A stretch of 64,000 bases of DNA, from the NCBI RefSeq assembly GCF_928381405.1, contig NZ_CAKMSB010000010.1:45711-109710 (forward strand), in the 5' to 3' direction. Below, piece after piece: positions 32,382 through 40,527 of this stretch (the stretch's first letter is position 1; the number at the start of each line of letters is the position of its first letter). The DNA is from Rothia nasisuis. GTDB lineage: Bacteria; Actinomycetota; Actinomycetes; Actinomycetales; Micrococcaceae. A program made the position numbers and the translations under genes. The notes under the pieces are model-generated. The model saw nothing but the letters and a program-made list of their open reading frames with translations, made no database searches and was not told the DNA's origin.

Positions 32382-32989
32382 ACCCCATTAAACTTCTTAT
32401 AGCAGATGACCAGCAGTTGATGAGGGAGGCCCTCGGCACCCTGCTCACCCTGCAACCTGATCTTGAAGTGGTCGGCTCCTGCGGGCGCGGGGACCAGGTA
32501 CTCGCCCTAGCCCAGAAGACTGCCCCAGACGTCGTCCTGCTCGACATTGAAATGCCCGGGCTGAGCGGGCTAGAGACAGCCCAACAACTCCGTGAACACA
32601 AGGTGCCCTGCCGGGTGCTCATGGTGACCACCTTCGGCAGGCCCGGCTACCTCTCTCGTGCCCTTGAGGCAGGTGCCAGCGGTTTTATTGTTAAGGACGC
32701 CCCGGCCAGCCAGCTGGCTGAAACCATCCGTAAGGTCCACGCGGGACTACGAGTGGTAGACCCGGCCTTGGCAGCTGAAACTTTCAGCGTTGGGCCCTCA
32801 CCGCTGACTGACCGCGAGCGCCAGGTGCTTAGAGCCGCCCAGCACGGCGACTCTATTGTGTTTTTGGCGCAGAAACTACACCTCGCTCAAGGTACGGTGC
32901 GTAACCACCTCTCAAATGCTATGACTAAGCTGGGTGCCCAGAACCGGTTTGATGCTGCAACCAAGGCAAGAGAAAACGGCTGGCTCTAA
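32378..32989 (+). CDS. NarL/LuxR-family response regulator
   Basis: The 203-residue regulator has a receiver domain (IKLLIADDQQLMREAL, phospho-acceptor Asp in PDVVLLDIEMPGLSG, and the conserved Lys in IVKDAPAS). A LuxR-type HTH follows (LTDRERQVLRAAQHGDSIVF, AQGTVRNHLSNAMTKLGAQN). It overlaps the kinase gene by 4 bases. It most likely controls the ABC exporter genes upstream in the same set. Confidence 0.9.
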   Translation: MNPIKLLIADDQQLMREALGTLLTLQPDLEVVGSCGRGDQVLALAQKTAPDVVLLDIEMPGLSGLETAQQLREHKVPCRVLMVTTFGRPGYLSRALEAGASGFIVKDAPASQLAETIRKVHAGLRVVDPALAAETFSVGPSPLTDRERQVLRAAQHGDSIVFLAQKLHLAQGTVRNHLSNAMTKLGAQNRFDAATKARENGWL

Positions 32990-33009
32990 ATCCTTAGGGG
33001 CTCATTGTG

Positions 33010-33085
33010 CTCTAGATTCACTTGCTCTCTAGATTCACTCAAGCAGTTCTTGTTGTTTATGTCATATCGCTTTATGCTGGTCAGC
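33010..33085 (+). promoter_or_regulatory. Promoter with tandem 13-bp direct repeats; probable leaderless start
   Basis: TTGTTG (33050-33055), 17 bases, then TATGCT (33073-33078) make a good promoter. The -10 ends 7 bases before ATG 33086, so the transcript should start at or next to the start codon, which also explains the lack of a ribosome site. CTCTAGATTCACT occurs twice, at 33010-33022 and 33027-33039, just upstream of the -35, as for a regulator binding two sites. Confidence 0.6.
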
Positions 33086-34117
33086 ATGACAGCCGAGCAG
33101 TTTTTACCCGATGCTATCGCCATTCGCCCCATCGATATCACGTCTGATTCTGACATGGAGCAGCTCAACACCCTGGACTCGGCCTGCCATGAAAAGCTCT
33201 ACGGTTTTCCCTCAACCACAACGGTTGAAGAGCGGCGGGCTATTCTCGCCCCATCTAGCTACCATGAGAATCACCGCTGGGTTGCCGAAGTTCAGGGACA
33301 AATTCTCGGTATTGTGCTGGTTTCTCTCCCCCTCAAGGAGAACCTGGACGGCCTGACCTTCCTGCTCGCCGTCCACCCCGATGCTGAGGGGCGGGGTCTT
33401 GAAGAAGCGCTCACCCGCCACGCCCTGGCAGCAGCGATTGAACCCAGCGGGCGCACCCACATCACCTACTACGGCAATCTTATGCAGGGTGAGAGCAAGG
33501 ACGCCCCTGCCCTACCCATCAACAGGGTTGCGGCTCTTCTGGGCCTAGAACCCAAAAATTCAGCAATCACGAGGATCGCTCCCCTACCGCTTCCGGCCAG
33601 CCTAGTACAGGCAGCCGACCACAAGAAAATGACCGACTCCACCTACACCTTTGAGGTCTGGGATCAGGAAATTCCCGAACAATACCTAGAATCAGCTGCT
33701 ACGGCCTACCACCAGCTAGAGGTAGATGAGCCCACGGGAGAGGCCTACCAGGAGGCCGCAGACTTCACCCCTGAGCGTCTTCGCGAGATAGAAGCTAAAA
33801 CCCGCGCGGCCGGTGAGGGAATTATCTATGCGGCGGCCCTCAGCCAGGGGAAAGTCGTAGCCCTGACAGCCCTCACCTACCCCGTCCACCCGGGCAATGT
33901 CTCAGCCTGGCAGGAATCTACAGTGGTCATGCCAGAACACCGAGGCCGGGGCCTCTCTCGTACCCTCAAGGTTCTGAGCCATACCCGCCTGCCGGTGAGC
34001 GCACCCCACATTCAGCAAATTATCACCATGAACTCGGCCGTCAACCCGGCCATGATCAAGGTCAACGAGGAGCTAGGCTACCGACCCGTCTGGGAAGAAA
34101 TCTGCTACCAGAACTAG
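33086..34117 (+). CDS. GNAT-family N-acetyltransferase with two GNAT halves
   Basis: The 343-residue protein has an N-terminal GNAT half (residues ~15-165, ENLDGLTFLLAVHPDAEGRG as the acetyl-CoA pyrophosphate-binding motif) and a C-terminal half (~180-343, VMPEHRGRGLSRTLKVLSHT). Double-GNAT proteins include mycothiol synthase and several drug or small-molecule acetylases; the C-terminal motif HRGRGLSRTLK is the intact one. I start at 33086 (MTAEQFLPDAIAI) because of the promoter geometry; ATGs at 33059 and 33074 are in frame but lie inside the promoter. The acceptor substrate is unknown. Confidence 0.75.
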   Translation: MTAEQFLPDAIAIRPIDITSDSDMEQLNTLDSACHEKLYGFPSTTTVEERRAILAPSSYHENHRWVAEVQGQILGIVLVSLPLKENLDGLTFLLAVHPDAEGRGLEEALTRHALAAAIEPSGRTHITYYGNLMQGESKDAPALPINRVAALLGLEPKNSAITRIAPLPLPASLVQAADHKKMTDSTYTFEVWDQEIPEQYLESAATAYHQLEVDEPTGEAYQEAADFTPERLREIEAKTRAAGEGIIYAAALSQGKVVALTALTYPVHPGNVSAWQESTVVMPEHRGRGLSRTLKVLSHTRLPVSAPHIQQIITMNSAVNPAMIKVNEELGYRPVWEEICYQN

Positions 34118-34121
34118 TTAA

Positions 34122-34185
34122 ACCAGGACGCCAGTGGGGGCGGCTAGGTGCCATACCGCATCTGGCCGCCCACCTGCGTCCTGGT
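34122..34185. terminator. Bidirectional terminator between GNAT and SMR genes
   Basis: ACCAGGACGC (34122-34131) pairs with GCGTCCTGGT (34176-34185), with a second nested stem (GGGCGGC/GCCGCCC). The two genes converge here. Confidence 0.7.
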
Positions 34186-34209
34186 AGGGTTACAGGGCCT
34201 GGGGTGAGG

Positions 34210-34533
34210 CTAGTGGCTGGCCCCGCCCAGGTTCAGCACCAGAACCCCGGCCACAATCAGGGAAATACCCACCACCTTGACCAGGGTCAGGGGCTCCCCC
34301 AGAAACAGCGCCCCAATGGCAACAATAGCGGCGGTACCCAGCCCGGCCCACAGGGCGTAAGCCACCCCCACCGGTATATCACGCACCGCTAGAGACAGCA
34401 TGTAAAAAGCAAAGCCGTACCCGGCCAAACAACCCACCGTGTACCAAAGCCTGGTGAACCCCTCGGTATACTTCAGCAAGGTGGTGGCAAGGAGCTCAGA
34501 GGCAATCGCCAGGGCAAGAAATAGGTAGGGCAT
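34210..34533 (-). CDS. SMR-family small multidrug transporter
   Basis: The 107-residue protein has four transmembrane helices and the SMR signature with the essential membrane Glu: ALAIASELLATTLLKYTEGF (E13), and GVAYALWAGLGTAAIVAIGA in helix 3. It works as an antiparallel homodimer exchanging protons for cationic drugs or guanidinium-type compounds; the sequence fits the EmrE/QacE branch. No partner SMR gene is present, consistent with a homodimer. It is divergent from rmuC. Confidence 0.9.
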   Translation of the reverse strand: MPYLFLALAIASELLATTLLKYTEGFTRLWYTVGCLAGYGFAFYMLSLAVRDIPVGVAYALWAGLGTAAIVAIGALFLGEPLTLVKVVGISLIVAGVLVLNLGGASH

Positions 34534-34576
34534 ACCAACCAGTCTAAGCTAGTTGCGGCACCGGTACAGTAGAGGT

Positions 34577-35773
34577 ATGGCTACACCCACTGTTCTTCTT
34601 TCTGTTCTGCTGGCTCTGCTGCTAGGCGGGCTGGCCGGTTTTCTCTGGGGCCGGGCAGGTTCTGGCTCCACCGACGCTCTCAAGGAAAAGAACGCCCAGC
34701 TCACCGCCGATTTAGCGGCCGCTCAGCGGGCTGAAACCCTGCTGACCGACCGTGTCGCAGAGCTGACCGCGCGCGCTGAGGAGGACGGCGACGTCCTACT
34801 CGCCCTCGCTCCGCTGAAAACCCAGCTAGCTACCATGGAGAAATCCGTGCGCACCATGGAAACCCAACGTGCCCAGCAGTACGGCGGCCTGGCAGAAGCC
34901 TTGGCGGAGTCTAACCGTACCGGTGCCCAGCTACGGGAAGCCACCGGCGCACTAGCCGGTGCCCTGCGGTCATCCTCTGCCCGCGGCACCTGGGGCGAGG
35001 CGCAGCTACGCCGTGTGGTTGAGGCTGCCGGTATGACCCGGCACGTTGATTTCACCGAGCAGGCCACCGCAACCGCGACCGATGCCCGCGGGGCCGACCG
35101 CACCGTCCGCCCCGATATGGTGGTCCACCTGCCCGGCGGCAAAGCAATTGTGTGCGATGCCAAGGCGCCACTGGCCTCCTATCTGGCAGCTCAAGAAACC
35201 GAGGACGCCGGTGAGCAGGCTGGCCTGCTGGCACAGCACGCGCGGGCTCTGCGTAGCCATGTGGATGCCCTGACTGCCAAGAACTACTGGGCGGGTTTTG
35301 AGTCCTCGCCCGAGCTGGTACTCTGTTTTGTGCCCGCCGAATCGGCTCTTTCAGCGGCTTTGACCGCCGACTCCGGCTTGCTGGATTACGCCTCAGCCAA
35401 AAACGTAGCCCTGGTCTCGCCGGTCTCCCTGCTGGCTGCGCTCAAAGCGGTCTCTTTCTCCTGGCGGCAAGATGCCCTGACCGATAACGCCCGCGAACTC
35501 TTCACCCTAGCTAACCAGCTCTATGACAGGCTGGGCACCGCAGGAAACCACCTGGCGGGCATGGGGCGCACACTAACGCGAACCGTTGACTCCTATAACG
35601 CCCTGGTGGGGTCACTAGAAACCCGTGTCTTCGTCACCGCCCGCAAAATGACGGCTCTCTCGGGGCAGGGCGCCGCGCCCGACTCCCTCTCGCCCACCCC
35701 GCTTGATGCAACCGTCAAGCCGCTCACCGCCCCCGAATTCACGCAAGACCGGGCACTCGACGGCCCAGACTGA
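34577..35773 (+). CDS. rmuC: DNA recombination protein RmuC
   Basis: The 398-residue protein starts with one transmembrane helix (TVLLSVLLALLLGGLAGFLW), then a coiled-coil to about residue 130, and the RmuC nuclease-like domain. That domain has the conserved RGTWGEAQLRRVVEAAGMTR and the VRPDMVVHLPGGKAIVCDAK core (PD-D-x-K-like residues). RmuC limits inversions at inverted repeats. That is notable beside the many inverted-repeat elements here, but a functional link is only speculation. I start at 34577 (MATPTVLLS). Confidence 0.9.
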   Translation: MATPTVLLSVLLALLLGGLAGFLWGRAGSGSTDALKEKNAQLTADLAAAQRAETLLTDRVAELTARAEEDGDVLLALAPLKTQLATMEKSVRTMETQRAQQYGGLAEALAESNRTGAQLREATGALAGALRSSSARGTWGEAQLRRVVEAAGMTRHVDFTEQATATATDARGADRTVRPDMVVHLPGGKAIVCDAKAPLASYLAAQETEDAGEQAGLLAQHARALRSHVDALTAKNYWAGFESSPELVLCFVPAESALSAALTADSGLLDYASAKNVALVSPVSLLAALKAVSFSWRQDALTDNARELFTLANQLYDRLGTAGNHLAGMGRTLTRTVDSYNALVGSLETRVFVTARKMTALSGQGAAPDSLSPTPLDATVKPLTAPEFTQDRALDGPD

Positions 35774-35787
35774 AGCACCTAAAAACA

Positions 35788-35825
35788 CACGGTGCCCTCC
35801 TACGCCGAGAAAGGAGGGCACCGTG
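35788..35825. terminator. Bidirectional terminator after rmuC
   Basis: CACGGTGCCCTCCT (35788-35801) pairs exactly with AGGAGGGCACCGTG (35812-35825), a 14-bp stem. It ends rmuC and the convergent small gene at 35836. Confidence 0.85.
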
Positions 35826-35835
35826 GAAAGAAAAC

Positions 35836-36075
35836 CTAGGAGGTTTGACCCGGCTTCGGGACCGGAGTGAAAAGCTGCTTATACCAGGGAAGTTGCTTCC
35901 ATTCCTCAAGTTGCCGGGCTTCTCTAAGCTGCTGCGTGAGCAAATCATTGGTTTGCTTCAAACGGCGAAGGGTTTCTGCACCTTCGCGGTCTAGCCTGGA
36001 GCTAACGTCCTCAAATTCATGGTAAAGATCCTTATAGGGGTTAGAACCCATAGAACTTTGCGTGTTAACGGTCAT
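35836..36075 (-). CDS. Small charged helical protein
   Basis: I do not recognise this 79-residue protein (MTVNTQSSMGSNPYKDLYHE). It is mostly predicted helix, with a coiled-coil stretch at residues ~22-55 (LRRLKQTNDLLTQQLREARQ) and a Trp/Pro-rich C-terminus. GGGGAC lies upstream. It is followed by a strong bidirectional hairpin. Upstream on the same strand lies a stop-free helical frame without a start (36132-36327), which may be part of a formerly longer gene. Confidence 0.5.
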   Translation of the reverse strand: MTVNTQSSMGSNPYKDLYHEFEDVSSRLDREGAETLRRLKQTNDLLTQQLREARQLEEWKQLPWYKQLFTPVPKPGQTS

Positions 36076-36131
36076 TCTGTTGGTCCCCGCTCTCTGCTAT
36101 ACGCCGGTATACCTCTACCGTTCTTTGAATT

Positions 36132-36327
36132 CTATTCAGCCATAAGCATGTACTGGACATCTTTGTTATATTGGCTGAGTCCAAACCTCAACTCTCGGAA
36201 CTCCCGTTGAAGAATCTGCACCTCAGCGTCAGTTGGTAACACAACATCTTTGTACTCGTTCCACAGCAATTCCAAACTCTCTGAAACAATCCTTTTGTAC
36301 TCAGCAGCGTGGTTTTCAAGCTACTCT
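36132..36327 (-). pseudogene. Start-less helical coding remnant
   Basis: On the minus strand a frame of about 62 codons reads LENHAAEYKRIVSESLELLW, NEYKDVVLPTDAEVQILQRE, FRELRFGLSQYNKDVQYMLM and AE, with the stop TAG at 36132-36134. It has the composition of a real amphipathic helical protein. The frame is closed by a TAG right at the tandem-repeat boundary, and no ATG or GTG precedes it. It looks like the C-terminal part of a gene cut off by the duplication to its right. Family unknown. Confidence 0.45.
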
Positions 36328-36330
36328 CTT

Positions 36331-36557
36331 ACGGCAGACTCGTCGCTCAACCTAACCGGTCGCTTCGCGATTTTACCCACCTCTGCCCCTGCCTAAAAAG
36401 GCCCCACTGGGGCCTTTTCTTAACGGCAGACTCGTCGCTCAACCTAACCGGTCGCTTCGCGATTTTACCCACCTCTGCCCCCTGCCTAAAAAGGCCCCAC
36501 TGGGGCCTTTTCTTAACGGCAGACTCGTCGCTCAACCTAACCGGTCGCTTCGCGATT
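36331..36557. repeat. Tandem duplication of the ispH terminator block (2.5 copies, ~92 bp unit)
   Basis: ACGGCAGACTCGTCGCTCAA begins at 36331, 36423 and 36516 (spacing 92 and 93). Two complete units each hold a terminator hairpin, AAAAGGCCCC-act-GGGGCCTTTT (36395-36420 and 36488-36514). The third, partial unit runs into the ispH stop region, where ACCGGTTAGGTT (end of ispH) pairs with AACCTAACCGGT. The unit clearly arose by copying the ispH 3' end and its terminator. Confidence 0.85.
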
Positions 36558-37646
36558 TTACCGGTTAGGTTTCGCTCCTCGTCCTCCCAACGGCGCAGGC
36601 TCCCCCGAATCATTCTTCAAAGCCGCACGTAACTCCTTGGGCAGAGAGAAGAGAATATCTTCCTTAGCTGTTTCAAACTTCTCAACGTCCACATAGCCAT
36701 AGTCAGCCAGCAAACGCAACACGTCCTGCACCAGCACCTCAGGCACCGATGCACCAGACGTCAACCCCACAGTAGTGACACCCTCAAACCACGCCTCATC
36801 AACCTCATTGGCAAAATCCACCAAATAAGCCTGCTTCGCCCCGTACTCCAGGGCAACCTCCTTCAGGCGCACCGAGTTCGACGAATTGGTTGAGCCCACC
36901 ACAATCACCAAATCAGCCTGAGGGGCAATCTCCTTAATAGCACCCTGGCGGTTAGAGGTAGCGTAGCAAATATCATCCGAAGGCGGATCCTGCAAAGTCG
37001 GGAAGCGCTCACGCAGACGAGCCACCGTCTCAAGAGTCTCATCAACCGACAGGGTGGTCTGTGAAATCCACACAACTTTCTCGGGGTCACGCACAGTAAC
37101 CTTGTCAACCTCATCAGGCGAATTCACAATCTGAATGTGGTCAGGGGCCTCACCGGCGGTACCCTCAACCTCCTCATGGCCATCGTGACCGATCAACAAA
37201 ATGTCGTAGTCCTGCTTAGCAAAACGCACAGCCTCCCGGTGGACCTTAGACACCAGCGGGCAGGTCGCATCAATAGTGTTGAGCTGCCGTTCTTCCGCAG
37301 AAGCCACAACAGCAGGTGACACACCGTGAGCCGAGAACACGGTAATGGACCCCTCAGGGACCTCCTCCACCTCGTCCACAAAAATCGCGCCCTGAGCCTC
37401 AAGGGTCTCAACCACGTGACGATTATGCACAATCTGCTTACGCACATAGACAGGGGCACCGTAGTGTTCCAAGGCTTTCTCTACAGCAATGACGGCGCGG
37501 TCAACACCCGCGCAGTAGCCACGCGGGGCCGCCAGTAGCACCTTCTTGGCACCGGTAGGGGCAAGGGCTTCAATATCTTCACGAGAGCGGCGCACACGCG
37601 GCACGGCAGGTAGGCCAAGTTCAATGGTCTTTTCAGCAGTCGACAT
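36558..37646 (-). CDS. ispH: 4-hydroxy-3-methylbut-2-enyl diphosphate reductase
   Basis: The 362-residue [4Fe-4S] enzyme makes IPP and DMAPP in the last step of the MEP isoprenoid pathway. Cluster-ligating cysteines are in [12 protein letters not shown] (C45), [14 protein letters not shown] and [11 protein letters not shown]. Other motifs are [19 protein letters not shown] and [11 protein letters not shown]. The N-terminal extension ([20 protein letters not shown]) is common in actinobacteria. The last residues (GGRGAKPNR) lie in the inverted repeat shared with the duplicated terminator block. Confidence 0.96.
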   Translation of the reverse strand: MSTAEKTIELGLPAVPRVRRSREDIEALAPTGAKKVLLAAPRGYCAGVDRAVIAVEKALEHYGAPVYVRKQIVHNRHVVETLEAQGAIFVDEVEEVPEGSITVFSAHGVSPAVVASAEERQLNTIDATCPLVSKVHREAVRFAKQDYDILLIGHDGHEEVEGTAGEAPDHIQIVNSPDEVDKVTVRDPEKVVWISQTTLSVDETLETVARLRERFPTLQDPPSDDICYATSNRQGAIKEIAPQADLVIVVGSTNSSNSVRLKEVALEYGAKQAYLVDFANEVDEAWFEGVTTVGLTSGASVPEVLVQDVLRLLADYGYVDVEKFETAKEDILFSLPKELRAALKNDSGEPAPLGGRGAKPNR

Positions 37647-37666
37647 AGTCTCTATGGTACGTGGTT

Positions 37667-38830
37667 CTAGCGGGTGCGTGCAGTGGTGGCTCTCGCAGTC
37701 AGCCTCAGTATCGCTGAGAGAATAGCGAGCAGGGTCAGCACAGCTGCGGCAATGAGAACCTTGAGGGCTACATCATTGTGGTAGGTAGCGAAGGAAGCGG
37801 TAATGGCCTCAGAGAGTTTCTGCACAAAGACCACCGCCGTGTTGCTGGTAGGCAGCTGAAGCCCGGCAGTGAGTGAGGCCCCTCCTCCCATAATCCCGGC
37901 AAGCCAGAGAAGACCAGCCCCAACAAAACCGATAACCGCCAGGTAGGCGAAACGGTTACGGGGCCAGAGCACAAAGCCGACCAGCGCGGCGAGCGCGGCA
38001 ACAAACAGCAGGGGCTGCCAGAGATTCGCCAGGGCGATAAAGGAGTTAATAGCGGAATTAATCGGCCAGATATTTTGACCGGTGTCGAGGGTCACTGTGC
38101 GACCGGGTAGGGTGCCAGTGTCAATTCCGAGCCCCGTGGCATCAGTGACCGAGCTCCCCGCCGAGTCGTAGATGGCGGAAAAATCGAGGATAGCTGGGCG
38201 GGCCTCACCCGAAAAATTGTAGGCGTGAGTATCTGCAATGACCTGCGCCCAAAGGTCGGGGTAGGCTTCGGAGGTCACCAGGGACTGGGTGGCCGTATCT
38301 ACCACCCCGCGGGTTTGGTCATAGAGCCAGTTTTGCACTCCGCCGTACCAGGCGGTTGAGTTGCCGTCACCCAGGTAGGTGGTGATGGTGGGCGAGGCCA
38401 TGATGTCGTCAGTGACGGCGGTGGCTAGGCTGGACTGGAAGTCCTGATCGTAGGCTATCGGTTCGGTCATCGCAGTGAAGTTTTGGGTGTCTACCAGGGT
38501 TGTTTGTGCCCAGTAGGCGGTAGCCCCGGTCAAGCCCGTTGCCAGTGTGAGCAGTGCCAGCAGGACGCCAGCGAAACGGCGGGCGAGTGAGAAAGCAGGT
38601 TTACGACGGGGTGACCAGGCGGATGCCGGTGCCACCTGTGCTGGGGTTGGCTGGTAGGGGTCGGTATACCGGTAGGGGGCCGGGTGCGGAGCAGGCGGCC
38701 CCTGGTCGTACCCCGGTTGAGCATAAACCGGCTGACGCTGGCTGGCCAGGTAGCTTTGGTTCTCAGCCTGCACCCGGGGGTTAGTCCAGTTGCCGTCGCC
38801 GTAGTCTTCAGTGGTATTACGAGTGCCCAT
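37667..38830 (-). CDS. Membrane protein with Pro-rich cytosolic N-terminus
   Basis: The 387-residue protein has an N-terminal ~75 residues rich in Pro, Gln and Tyr. Then comes one helix ([20 protein letters not shown]), a ~200-residue extracytoplasmic domain ([20 protein letters not shown]) and a cluster of three to four C-terminal helices ([60 protein letters not shown]). The arrangement is common among actinobacterial envelope proteins; I cannot name the family. It lies directly downstream of no other gene and is divergent from xseA. Confidence 0.65.
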   Translation of the reverse strand: MGTRNTTEDYGDGNWTNPRVQAENQSYLASQRQPVYAQPGYDQGPPAPHPAPYRYTDPYQPTPAQVAPASAWSPRRKPAFSLARRFAGVLLALLTLATGLTGATAYWAQTTLVDTQNFTAMTEPIAYDQDFQSSLATAVTDDIMASPTITTYLGDGNSTAWYGGVQNWLYDQTRGVVDTATQSLVTSEAYPDLWAQVIADTHAYNFSGEARPAILDFSAIYDSAGSSVTDATGLGIDTGTLPGRTVTLDTGQNIWPINSAINSFIALANLWQPLLFVAALAALVGFVLWPRNRFAYLAVIGFVGAGLLWLAGIMGGGASLTAGLQLPTSNTAVVFVQKLSEAITASFATYHNDVALKVLIAAAVLTLLAILSAILRLTARATTARTR

Positions 38831-38924
38831 AGTTCTGTTATGGTAGCGGGATTTACCGGGTTTTATCTAGGTGAAGCCCGGTCTAGATTCTTAAAATGTC
38901 AGTCACCGGTGGTAGAAGTGGTGT

Positions 38925-40256
38925 ATGAACACTTTTGGTAATCCAGAGCAAGGGCAGCCGAGCCTGATCCAGCTACAGGAGTCCCAGGCCCAGCAGGAGC
39001 AGAGCCAGCATCCTCGTCAGCTGGCGCCAAGGGCTGGTCAAACCACGATTGATAACCCCTGGCCCCTGCACGTTCTGTCGAATAAAATGCACGAATACAT
39101 TGCCCGTTGCGTGCCGACCTGGGTAGAGGGCCAGATTATTGAGCTCAACCACCGGGGCCGGGTTTCGTACGTAACCCTACGTGATATAGAACAAGAGGTC
39201 TCAGTCTCGGTGACGGTGTGGGGTTCAGAACTAGCCAAGGTGCAGGGGCAGTTGGAGCGGGGCTCGCGCGTGGTCCTACAGCTCAAACCCGATTTCTGGG
39301 TCAAGACCGGCCGTCTGTCTATGCAGGGGTCTAACATCAAGCCGGTGGGCGTGGGCTCCATGCTAGAACTCATTGAACAGCTTCGAGCCACGCTGCAGCA
39401 CGAAGGGCTCTTTGAAGCCGACCGCAAGAAGCCCCTGCCCCTGCTTCCCCGCCGTGTTGGCCTCATCACCGGCCGTGATTCCGATGCCATGAAAGACGTG
39501 ATACGTAATGCCTCCCTGCGCTGGCCAGCCGTTGATTTTGAGGTGCGCGAGGTAGCAGTGCAGGGGGTCAACGCGGTAGCCCAGGTAACCGCCGCCCTGG
39601 CGGAACTTGATGCCCGTGACGGCATCGACGTCATCGTGATTGCCCGCGGCGGCGGCTCTTTTGAAGATCTTCTGGCCTTCTCTGAAGAGGCCATGGTGCG
39701 GGCCGTCGCTGCCGCCCAGACCCCGGTGGTGTCGGCGATCGGCCATGAAGCTGACTCGCCACTCATAGACCATGCCGCGGACGTGCGGGCATCAACCCCC
39801 ACCGATGCGGGTAAGCGCATCGTCCCGGACGTCCGTGAGGAACGAGAACTCTTCTCCTCCTCGCGCTACCAGCTGGTACGGGCCCTAGAGAACTTTGTAT
39901 CGCGCGAACGGTACGGCCTGGAGCAGGTGCGATCCCGCCCGGTTTTAGCGAACCCCGGTTCTACCCTCCTTGCCAAGGCAGAAGACCTTGATCGGCTGAG
40001 GGCGCGCGCACTCAGCGCAACTTCACACCGGGTGAACCGGGACCGCGATATAATCGGGCAACTCCGCGCCCGCGTCACCGCTCTTTCGCCCCAGCAGACC
40101 CTGGAGCGTGGCTACGCCGTGATGCAGACGGGTGACGGCGCCCTCGTCCGCGATGCCACAGAACTCACCGAAGGTAGTAGCATCACGGTACGGGCAGCCC
40201 GCGGTGCCGTTGACGCGAACGTCACTGCCGTCCATACAGAGAACCACTCATTTTAG
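38925..40256 (+). CDS. xseA: Exodeoxyribonuclease VII large subunit
   Basis: The 443-residue subunit has the N-terminal OB-fold (WVEGQIIELNHRGRVSYVTL, residues ~65-125) and the catalytic domain (PLPLLPRRVGLITGRDSDAM, AQVTAALAELDARDGIDVIV, IARGGGSFEDLLAFSEEAMV, SAIGHEADSPLIDHAADVRA). A coiled-coil region follows. Exo VII degrades single-stranded DNA in repair. The GHE-D and RGGGS motifs are intact. It is followed 25 bases later by xseB. Confidence 0.96.
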   Translation: MNTFGNPEQGQPSLIQLQESQAQQEQSQHPRQLAPRAGQTTIDNPWPLHVLSNKMHEYIARCVPTWVEGQIIELNHRGRVSYVTLRDIEQEVSVSVTVWGSELAKVQGQLERGSRVVLQLKPDFWVKTGRLSMQGSNIKPVGVGSMLELIEQLRATLQHEGLFEADRKKPLPLLPRRVGLITGRDSDAMKDVIRNASLRWPAVDFEVREVAVQGVNAVAQVTAALAELDARDGIDVIVIARGGGSFEDLLAFSEEAMVRAVAAAQTPVVSAIGHEADSPLIDHAADVRASTPTDAGKRIVPDVREERELFSSSRYQLVRALENFVSRERYGLEQVRSRPVLANPGSTLLAKAEDLDRLRARALSATSHRVNRDRDIIGQLRARVTALSPQQTLERGYAVMQTGDGALVRDATELTEGSSITVRAARGAVDANVTAVHTENHSF

Positions 40257-40281
40257 ATTCACATAGACTACGGAGAAACCC

Positions 40282-40527
40282 ATGAGCGATAACATCGAAT
40301 TCACCGCTGAACTCAACGCAACCCCCGTGGACCAGCTGACCTATGAGCAGGCCCGTGAAGAACTACTGCAGGTGGTGGCCCGCATGGAGTCCGGTGCCAG
40401 TACCCTAGAAGAATCCATCGCCCTCTGGGAGCGTGGCGAGGCGCTGGCCACGCGCTGTGAGGCCTGGCTTGACGGTGCCGCCGCTAAGCTGGATGCCGCC
40501 CGCACAGCCCAGGGGCAAAGCGCCTAG
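40282..40527 (+). CDS. xseB: Exodeoxyribonuclease VII small subunit
   Basis: The 81-residue helical subunit has the signature YEQAREELLQVVARMESGAS then TLEESIALWERGEALATRCE. GGAG lies 9 bases upstream of the ATG. Its stop overlaps the stop of the convergent aminotransferase gene (shared bases 40524-40527), so the two transcripts must overlap at their 3' ends. Confidence 0.95.
   Translation: MSDNIEFTAELNATPVDQLTYEQAREELLQVVARMESGASTLEESIALWERGEALATRCEAWLDGAAAKLDAARTAQGQSA

Noticed and set aside
36331..36557. Possible CRISPR-like direct repeats
   Set aside because: The units are ~92 bp, contiguous, and contain a terminator hairpin copied from the ispH 3' end; there are no spacers or cas genes.
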